Of a stretch of 64,000 nt of DNA, positions 55,725 through 64,000 are shown piece by piece (the first letter of the stretch is position 1; each line of letters starts with the position of its first letter). This DNA comes from Mycoplasmopsis phocirhinis (GTDB taxonomy: Bacteria > Bacillota_I > Bacilli_A > Mycoplasmatales > Metamycoplasmataceae). A model generated the notes under the pieces. That model saw only the letters and a list, made by a program, of their open reading frames with translations, was not told the DNA's origin and did no database searches. The stretch is from assembly GCF_004216495.1 (NCBI RefSeq), contig NZ_CP034841.1, positions 558,001 through 622,000 of the forward strand, in the 5' to 3' direction. The position numbers and the translations under genes are program-made.

Positions 55725-55768
55725 TGTTAAACCTTTCCCAAAAAATAAGAAAAATAAGTAATCTTAAA

Positions 55769-56257
55769 TTACTTATATTCGACATTTATGATTTTGATGT
55801 TATATTTTATTGTCGCATCAACTTCAACTATTTGACCAATTTTGCCATCTGCTAGAGCTAGCGCTAATGCCGATTCGTTAGAAATTTTGCCATTAAGCGG
55901 ATCGCTATCATGAATACCCATAATTGTCACTTCGCGCAATTCTTTAGTATCTTCTTTTTCGTAAGTTACAGTTGCACCTATACCAATTTTTGTCGCACCT
56001 TTAATTTCGGAATTTGTAATCACCTCAGCTCGTTCAATAATAGCTTCTAATTCACGAATTCTACCTTCAACAATACCTTGTAATTCTCTGGCAGCATCAT
56101 ATTCAGCATTTTCGGAAAGATCACCTTGAGCTCGAGCTTCTTTAAGTGCTTGTTGCACTTCCAATCTTTTAGTATTAACTAGTTCAAAATATTCATTTTT
56201 ATATTTATCTAAAGTTTCTTGTGCTAGAAAAATTTTTTCTTCTTTTTTGTTTGACAT
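55769..56257 (-). CDS. greA: Transcription elongation factor GreA
   Basis: The 162-residue factor rescues backtracked RNA polymerase by stimulating transcript cleavage. The N-terminal coiled coil carries the acidic tip ARAQGDLSENAEYDAARE (near residue 42), and the C-terminal FKBP-like domain has DSDPLNGKISNESALALALA and KIGQIVEVD. Both are typical of GreA. TAGGAG precedes the ATG and a GATAAAAT sequence about 25 bases further up may be its -10, so it probably starts its own transcript with the kinases and hpt. Confidence 0.97.
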   Translation of the reverse strand: MSNKKEEKIFLAQETLDKYKNEYFELVNTKRLEVQQALKEARAQGDLSENAEYDAARELQGIVEGRIRELEAIIERAEVITNSEIKGATKIGIGATVTYEKEDTKELREVTIMGIHDSDPLNGKISNESALALALADGKIGQIVEVDATIKYNIKIINVEYK

Positions 56258-56310
56258 TTATATTCTCCTAATTTTGCTTATTTTTTATTTTATCATTTTA
56301 AGTGTATTTG

Positions 56311-57018
56311 CTAATTATTTTGTCGTTTAACAATGTAAATAAATTGTGATTTAATCGAGGAAACTTCGTAGGTGATACCAGATAATTTTAAAGTAGAAAC
56401 TAGATTTTTAAGATCACTATTTTTTTGTTTATCTTGCCGAATAATTAACATCGCATTATCTTGCAACATTGAATAAAATTGTTCAAATAAATCTAGATTA
56501 GATTGGCTTAAATTCGACGCAAATATTAAATTAAATTTATGTTGTTTGAATTCATTGTAAGTTTTAATATTAATTTTTTTACTAAAATATTGAGGAAAAT
56601 TAAGCACGGCATTATTTCATAAATTTATGTCTAAATTTTGCTTAATAATCGATACGTTTGCGTTAGTTTTAATTAATATCGTTGCCAATTCAAATTCTAA
56701 ATATGCCGAAACGAATAAAACTTCTTGAGAATTATTTAAAAAAACGGTATTTATTAAATTTTCAACATCGTAATCATCGCTTTTACTAGCGAAAAATTTT
56801 TTTAAATCGTAGGGTAAAGTACCTAAATCTTCGCCTCGCAATTGTTGTAGTTTTTGTTGGTTTTTTTTATCCTCTTCACTTTGGTATTTTTGTTTAATTT
56901 TACGCACTTTTATACGCGACCAAAAATGAGCGCCAACGCCAATAAAAGCGACAACAAATATCGAGGCAAATAATGTTCAACGCAATCAATCTGGAATATT
57001 AATTTTGGCCGATAACAT
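56311..57018 (-). CDS. Membrane-anchored putative methyltransferase (BC85_0335-like)
   Basis: The 235-residue protein has an N-terminal membrane helix (LFASIFVVAFIGVGAHFW), a charged linker (RKIKQKYQSEEDKKNQQKLQ) and a C-terminal Rossmann-like domain: EVLFVSAYLEFELATILIK could hold the SAM-binding strand and loop, followed by FNLIFASNLSQSN. The classical GxGxG is absent. I recall it as the mycoplasma family named BC85_0335 putative methyltransferase, which often lies beside ruvX. It overlaps ruvX by one base (TAATG). The target is unknown and catalytic function is doubtful. Confidence 0.65.
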
Positions 57019-57446
57019 TAGATTTTATGCCCACCATATTCTAAATAATCTTGCAAAATAATAACAGCGGCAAGTGTATCTTTAAAATTTTTGCGTTTTT
57101 TAGAGCTTAATTTGGCACTTTTAAGTGTGTTTTGAGCTTTGATTGTACTGCCATATTCATTAACTAAAAAAGTATCAAGATTAAATTTATTTTTTAATTT
57201 TGTCGCAAAATTCTCACACATAATTGTGCGCTCACTTTTATCGCCATTACTACGCAAAGGATAACCAACAACAAAACCATTGATATCACTATAAATATTT
57301 AAGTATTGGGCAACTTTATTAAAAACAAAATCAAAATCTTCAAGTTCAAAATAAATTGTTTCTAAAGCATTAGGAGCAATTTCAAGTGAATCAGTAATAG
57401 CAAAACCACACGTTTTAGTTCCTAAATCAAAGGCTAATTTACGCAT
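57018..57446 (-). CDS. ruvX: RuvX/YqgF-type Holliday junction resolvase-like nuclease
   Basis: The 142-residue RNase H-fold protein starts [19 protein letters not shown], with the first catalytic Asp. [15 protein letters not shown] follows, then [15 protein letters not shown] (Glu of the active site) and the C-terminal [15 protein letters not shown] with the last Asp. In relatives it matures pre-16S rRNA or resolves DNA junctions. I chose the ATG at 57446; the frame extends further up but overlaps alaS. The overlap with alaS is 8 bases and the downstream overlap is one base. Such alaS-ruvX order is common in Firmicutes. Confidence 0.93.
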   Translation of the reverse strand: MRKLAFDLGTKTCGFAITDSLEIAPNALETIYFELEDFDFVFNKVAQYLNIYSDINGFVVGYPLRSNGDKSERTIMCENFATKLKNKFNLDTFLVNEYGSTIKAQNTLKSAKLSSKKRKNFKDTLAAVIILQDYLEYGGHKI

Positions 57447-60060
57447 TAATAACCTCAATAATATTATCAACTAATTGGGCTGAATTATCAACTTTACCCA
57501 TTGCCAAAATCGCCGAACCACCTCCTCGGCCATTAGTTTTAGCTGCAATTAAATTAAACAGTTTATTTGAATCAACTAATTTTGTCGCAACAGCCAATAA
57601 AATTTGATTTTTATTTGGTGAACCTAAAATAATATAAGTATCATGATATTTTTCACGCAGTGTCGAGGCAATTACTTTTATTTGGGCAGCATCAACATCT
57701 AAATTCAAATAGATTTTTTTATCAGCTACATTTAGAATGTTAATTTTTTCAAAATCAAATTCAATATTTGATTTTAGTTTGTTAATTTTTCTAAAATCTT
57801 CGCGTGCATGCTCAATATGTGCGTGAATTTGTTCTAGATTTTGTTCCAAATTATCACTTAAATTTAGGTTTTGAGCTTGATAATTTACATCTAAAAGTTT
57901 AATTTTAGAAATAATATTATTCAATTCTTCATTAGCTAAACTAATTTGCTCATGTAATCATTCATTGACTAATTTATTTGATGTAACTACACGAAAACGA
58001 TACACACCTGCTTGTTTTTTATCGACGTTGGTAATTTTAAAATTTTCCATAAGTGCACTATTGGCAAGGTGAGTACCACCACATAAATCACTAGTGATAT
58101 CTGCTCATTTAACTACACGTACAGCTTTTGGGTCCATATATTGATCTTCTTCAATCGTCATGACAGCGTGTAGTGTTTTAGCTTGCTCGATTGTAGAAAT
58201 AATATATTCGCGCTTAATATCACGCTTAATAATATCACGCATTTTGTTTTCAATTTCTTTAACTTGTTGTGGGGTTGGTTTCGAATCGCCTGGAAAGTCA
58301 AAAGTAAATCTTTGCTCAGTAATATCTGAACCCAATTGTTTAATTTGAGATCCAAGTACATTACGCATAATTGAAAACATCAAGTGTGTAGCAGAATGAT
58401 TGCGAGCACAGTTCAATCTTACATATTCATCAACAAAACATTGAAGTGGATCTTGGTTGTTAATTTTACCTTCAACATAATGAATGTGGTTGCCAAATTT
58501 ATCTTTAAATACGTCAATAATTTTTATTTTATTATTGTTTTGCAACATATAGCCTTCATCGTGTTTTTGACCACCAGATGTAGCATAAAATGGAGTCTTA
58601 TCTAAGATAACATATGAATGTTTTTCACTATTTTTTATTCTTTTTTCACTGTCAAATAATTCGACAACATTAGCACTAGAGTGTGTATGTGTATAGCCAA
58701 TAAATTGCGAAATTTTATCCTCAATTAAAGCTAAAGAATTAATTGCTTTTTGCATTCCGTTTTGTTTATTACCTCTACTTGCTTCAGTGTGTTTTTGTCT
58801 TGCTAATTCAAAAGTTTTCATATCAACTGTGATGCCTTGTTTTTGAAGGATTTCAACAGTTAATTCAATTGGAAAACCATATGTTTCTAATAGGTTAAAT
58901 GCAACATTACCGTCAAAAACTTTTTTGTCTTTTTCAATATAAGATTCCAGTAGTAATTTACCATTTTCAATGGTGCTAGCGAATAATTCTTCTTCTTCTT
59001 TAATTGCTTGTGCTACTGGTTTTATATCATATTCAAATGGAAGTGAATCGTGAACAGTTTTTACTAATTTGTGTAAAAATAAATCTTTAATTCCTAATTG
59101 CATTCCTTTATATATTGAACGTCTAATCAAACGACGAATTATATAACCTCGCCCAACATTAGATACACTTTCGCCATCTGCTAGTGCATTAACTACTGTT
59201 CTTATATGATCGGCAATAATTTTAAAATTGGTGTTTATTTCTCTTTGGTTTATTTCTTTAGTAAAATAATTATTTATATCGTAAGTTAAAGGAGTATATT
59301 TTTCAATTTCGTGGATAATATCTAAAAATAAATCAGTGTCATAATTTGTTGGAGCATCTTGTAAAATTGAAACAATTCTTTCAAAACCAGCACCAGTATC
59401 AATATTTTTTTGTGCTAATTCAGTATATTTATTGTCACCTTCATTGTTGAATTGACTAAAAACAATGTTTCAAATTTCAATATAGCGATCATTTTCAATA
59501 TCATTTTGCAACAATTCAATCCCACGAGTATCATATTTTTCACCACGGTCAAAAAATATTTCAGTACATGGACCACATGGACCAGAACCAACATCTCAAA
59601 AATTAGTATCTCTACCACCACTAATTATGTGGTTTGGATCAATACCAATATTTAATCAATTTGCTTTTGTTTCTTCGTCTTCATTATAGTAAGTAAAATA
59701 TAATTTTTCTAATGGTAATTTAAGTTCATTAATTAAAAATTCATAGGCAAATTCTACTGCTTCTTTTTTGAAATAATCTCCAATACTAAAATTACCCAAC
59801 ATTTCAAAAAATGTGTGGTGCCGTGAAGTAATACCAACGTTTTCAATATCATTGGTACGAATAGCTTTCTGCGAGTTAGTTAAACGATTTTTTGGTGGTA
59901 TTTTTTTGCCACTAAAATAATCTTTTAAAGTTGCTACTCCAGAATTAATTCATAATAGTGAAGGATCATTAACTGGAATTAAACTTTTGCTTTCTACAAT
60001 TAAATGATCTTTTGACGCAAAAAAATCTAATCATTTTTGCCTTATTTGTTTTGAATTCAT
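57439..60060 (-). CDS. alaS: Alanyl-tRNA synthetase
   Basis: The 873-residue class II enzyme charges tRNA-Ala. The aminoacylation domain has [20 protein letters not shown] and [16 protein letters not shown]. The editing domain has HSATHLMF and CGGTHLAN, giving the zinc-binding HxxxH and CxxxH set. The C-terminal DHHA1 region ends in [13 protein letters not shown]. All parts are present, so editing should work. TGA encodes several Trp across the gene. It starts 8 bases after the mnmA stop and overlaps ruvX by 8 bases. Confidence 0.97.
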
Positions 60061-60068
60061 TTTTTCTC

Positions 60069-61241
<1,173 letters not shown>

Positions 61242-61544
61242 TTAATAATTACCAGTAAAACACACTCTTACATCATGTGGTTTGATATCGATTAAACTCT
61301 CAAAACGAGTTTCAAATTCTTTAGTGAATTGTTCTATAATTTCGCCTAAATTTTTATTTTTTTTAATTTTAACATCAATAATAAAAGATGCATTTGAGTA
61401 ATCTTTATTGAAAAAAATTTTCGCAATGCCGTCCAATTTTAAAAAACTTGTATCATTGGCACATTGTTGAATTAACTGCTGTAATGTATCTTCAGTGACT
61501 GAATACGATTGATTAAACCCACACGAAACAGTAATTAAATTCAT
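61242..61544 (-). CDS. Asp23/Gls24-like small protein (MMB_0454-type)
   Basis: The 100-residue protein reads SVTEDTLQQLIQQCAND, ASFIIDVKIKKNKNLGEII and DIKPHDVRVCFTGNY. This is the alpha/beta pattern of Asp23-type proteins (short helix, strand pair, amphipathic helix, last strand), and I recall the mycoplasma family MMB_0454 in this position. It overlaps efp by one base (TAATG), so it is probably made together with EF-P. Asp23 proteins of other Firmicutes are linked to the envelope and fatty acid use. The role here is unknown. Confidence 0.6.
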   Translation of the reverse strand: MNLITVSCGFNQSYSVTEDTLQQLIQQCANDTSFLKLDGIAKIFFNKDYSNASFIIDVKIKKNKNLGEIIEQFTKEFETRFESLIDIKPHDVRVCFTGNY

Positions 61545-62107
61545 TATTTATTTCCTCTACCTGTGTATTTGCCAGTTTCAGTAGAAATAACAATAAATTC
61601 GCCTTCTTTAATAAACATTGGAGTGTCTAATTCGTAGCCGGTTTCTACTTTAACTTTTTTTTGTGGATTAGTTGTTGTATTACCTTTGACGGCATCAGGT
61701 GCTTCAATAACTTCAAGTGTAACTGAAGAATCTAGTTCAATATCTAAAATTTCTTCTTGAAATTTTCTAATTTTAACACTTGAACCTTCTTTTAAAAAGT
61801 TCAATTCTCACTCAACATGACTAAGGGGTATTTCAACTTGTTCGTATGTTTCATTATCCATTAAAATAATGTTAGCTCCGTCATTATACAAATAATTCAT
61901 TGGTCGTTTTTCAATGTGAGCTTTTTTAATCATAGTACCACCAGTGTATGATTTAACTGTAATCGCCCCAGTTCTTAAATTTTTAACTTTTGCTTTTACA
62001 TTCGCTTGCCCACGTCCTTGTTTTGAGTGTTGAGCTTCAATTACGACAAAAATTTCGCCTTCATCTTCAAAAGTTATGCCACCTTTAAAAGTATTTACAT
62101 TAATCAT
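61544..62107 (-). CDS. efp: Elongation factor P
   Basis: The 187-residue factor relieves ribosome stalling at proline stretches. The three OB/KOW domains are complete, with VKAKVKNLRTGAITVKSYTGG in domain I and the C-terminal TPMFIKEGEFIVISTETGKYTGR. At the tip of the domain I loop (AQHSKQGRGQAN) residue 32 is Arg, where E. coli and Bacillus carry a modified Lys. An Arg tip is known from EarP-rhamnosylated EF-P; whether any modification occurs here is open. I chose MINVNTFKGG as start because GGAGAAA precedes it. Confidence 0.95.
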
Positions 62108-62196
62108 TTTTTCTCCTAAATCTATATATATCAATTTATATTTTAATTTTAATATAAAATCTTAAAACTTCAATTGAATTAAGCATAAAATAAATA

Positions 62197-62216
62197 AAAA
62201 CGAGTTAACTCGTTTT
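62197..62216 (-). terminator. Terminator of pncB-plsY
   Basis: AAAACGAGTTAACTCGTTTT is a perfect palindrome overlapping the plsY stop, followed on the minus strand by TATTTATTTT. Confidence 0.75.
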
Positions 62217-62933
62217 AATACCCAGTTTAGGCTCACTACCGTTTAATAGTCGTTTGATATTACTATGGTGTAAAGAAATAACTAAAATTGCAACCATTAA
62301 AAAATATATTGGTGAAACATATCAATACGGCTGTAAATTTGTTAGTGCAATACTGTTTGAAAAATTAATAAAATTTAATCAATATCCACTGATACCTTGA
62401 ATAAATCAAGGGATAAAAATTAAAGGAACAATTATAGTCGAAGTTAAAATTGAAGCTAAAGATACTTTTTTAAAAATCAATATAATTGCAAAAAATACAA
62501 CAAAGGCTATCAATCATAAAACTGGATTGATGGTTAAAATAAATGCCGATGAACACGCAACACCTTTACCGCCTTTAAAACCAAAAAAGATAGGAAAGCA
62601 ATGGCCTATTATTATCCCAAAGCCAATTGATTGCGGGCTTATTCAATATTGATCATTTAAATCGCTAAATAAATGGTTTTGTAAAGCAGCAAATATTACT
62701 GTGGGAATAATTACTTTTAAAAAATCAATTGCAAAAACAATTAAAGCAAATTTTTTGCCATAAGTTCTTAAAGAATTAGTGGCCCCGGCATTTCTAGAAA
62801 AATAATTACGTACATCATCTTTTTTTAGTTTTTTTGACATAATAATTGAAGTGTTAAGTGAGCCAATAAAATAACCTAAAACTATCAGTGCTAAATTTAA
62901 AAAAACGATAATGGTAATAGTAGTTAAAGACAT
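62205..62933 (-). CDS. plsY: Glycerol-3-phosphate acyltransferase PlsY
   Basis: The 242-residue membrane enzyme acylates glycerol 3-phosphate with acyl-phosphate, the first step of phospholipid synthesis. The conserved motifs are IGSLNTSIIMSK (motif 1), SRNAGATNSLRTYGKK (motif 2) and GHCFPIFFGFKGGKGVA (motif 3), between about six helices. The C-terminal RLLNGSEPKLG is also typical. It starts one base after the pncB stop, so the genes are coupled. The stop is inside the terminator palindrome. Confidence 0.96.
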
Positions 62934-62934
62934 T

Positions 62935-63954
62935 TTAATTTTTGCCCTTAAAAACAATTAAATTTGGGTTTGTGCGATATCCTCTTCCCTCCTTGGCTTG
63001 ACGATGACCGTTTAAAATAGTTGCGTCCGCTGAATAAGATACAGTAGGGCTAAAAATACCTTGACCAACACCATATGCATCAACTGGTGTATTAGCAGCC
63101 TCAAATTTAGCTATTTTTTGTGGAGTAAAACCGCTACTTACAACTATTTTTACGTGTTGAGCTCCTTCTTGGTCTAAAGCTTGGCGCAATCTTTTTACTT
63201 GTTCAATATTAACACCGTAAAATTCATGATTATCTTCTTCATTATCAAACATGTGGTCTTTCATATTTTTAGATGTATCTAAACGCACTCCTCATAAACT
63301 TTTGCCAATCGCTCGGTAAGAATTAAGCGATTCTCTAATAACATTATTATGATAATCAACTAAAGATATTATTTTTTCATTAGGAAATAACTTGGCATAT
63401 GCTTTCATTGCCTCTTCGGTACTTCCATCAAAATTTTGAATCAAACAATGTGGAATAGAACCAAAAGTTGAATCATCGTTTTGCACAACATTTTGTGCAT
63501 CAGTAGACATTGAAGCTGCGCCACCTATTTGAGCGGCCTTACCATCAATTTCTTGCATCATTCAATGATCATTACGATCACCCATAAAAATAATATCTTT
63601 ACCGTTGGCGGCTTTGACGCAGCGGTACATATTTGTTGCTATTGTAGAAGAACGAGCCAACATACCATCTATCATACCTTCATATTTACCAAAATCTTCG
63701 TAATGGCCTTCTAGTTCTAAAACTATATCTAAATTATTAATTATTTGGCCATCGGGAATATATCTAATTACATATTTAGATGTATCTGTGTTTTGACTTA
63801 ATAAGTCTAAAACTTCTTGCATTCCAGCCACCATTACATCATCATTTCTTTGAAAAAATTGTAATTTAATAACATTTTGGGGACTAAAAGTTTGAATTAT
63901 TTTTTCAGTTTTATGAAAATATGACGATATATATTTATCGTATTTTGTGTTCAT
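62935..63954 (-). CDS. pncB: Nicotinate phosphoribosyltransferase
   Basis: The 339-residue enzyme makes nicotinate mononucleotide from nicotinate and PRPP, the entry to NAD salvage. Family segments include YFHKTEKIIQTFSPQ at the start, GMLARSSTIATNMYR, FMGDRNDHWMMQEIDG, GGAASMSTDAQNV, the KIVVSSGFTPQKIAKFEAA strand-helix and AYGVGQGIF near the phosphate site. The length is short for the family but typical of the mycoplasma form. AGAGG precedes the ATG and TATAAT lies at 63971-63976. plsY follows directly. Confidence 0.93.
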
Positions 63955-63970
63955 TTATACCTCTTTTATA

Positions 63971-63976
63971 ATTATA
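63971..63976 (-). promoter_or_regulatory. -10 box of pncB-plsY
   Basis: TATAAT on the minus strand, 16 bases before the ATG, leaving a very short leader with AGAGG. The -35 is unclear near the window edge. Confidence 0.55.
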
Positions 63977-64000
63977 AATATTAATATTGTTTTAAAAATT

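Overview
The window is a 64 kb stretch of an AT-rich mollicute chromosome. Nearly every large reading frame is interrupted by TGA codons at conserved tryptophan positions, so genetic code 4 applies (TGA = Trp), and all genes below were joined across TGA. Very low GC, AAGGAG ribosome-binding sites, TAATG stop/start overlaps, lipoproteins with a short signal and lipobox, an Opp peptide importer and the gene complement point to the Mycoplasma hominis group (Mycoplasmopsis/Metamycoplasma-like). I cannot name the species.

Layout. 1-7.0 kb, minus strand: a four-helix membrane protein with an Asn/Gln-rich tail, a cysteine-free thioredoxin-fold protein and uvrC as one operon, then nfo and a two-gene ABC exporter. 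7.2-18 kb, plus strand: rpoB-rpoC, then secA. 18-20.7 kb: a lipoprotein behind an 18-T promoter tract and a complete IS3-type element. 20.8-25 kb: two NrnA-type DHH phosphoesterases with deoB, then an msrA-msrB fusion. 25-27.2 kb, minus strand: a small HNH-like protein and an amino-acid permease broken by a one-base frameshift in a T7 run. 27.3-38.8 kb: hisS, then a non-coding regulatory block (an unassigned structured RNA with its own terminator, followed by a complete five-helix lysine riboswitch with terminator and antiterminator) in front of oppABCDF, then two small genes. 38.9-43.7 kb: uvrB-uvrA.

Accessory region, 43.7-53.8 kb: two convergent hsdS fragments joined by a 19-bp inverted repeat, three small membrane proteins (two paralogous, one behind a 16-T promoter tract), a second insertion sequence whose transposase ends at an apparent in-frame ochre, a lipoprotein with 14 tandem 20-25-residue modules behind a 19-T promoter tract, an IS3 remnant, degenerate copies of an IS terminal region, and a two-gene membrane/coiled-coil module whose larger gene is split at an A8 run.

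53.8-64 kb, minus strand: housekeeping genes in close order. These are pncB-plsY; efp, an Asp23-like gene, mnmA, alaS, ruvX and a putative methyltransferase; then greA, two deoxynucleoside kinases and hpt (nucleoside salvage).

Themes. DNA repair is spread over three sites (uvrC, nfo, uvrBA). Nucleoside and base salvage (deoB, dNKs, hpt, pncB) and peptide import (opp) fit a host-dependent organism. Several surface or accessory genes carry features of slipped-strand or recombinational switching: long T tracts touching the -10 box, homopolymer frameshifts, a tandem-repeat lipoprotein and hsdS half-genes in inverted orientation.
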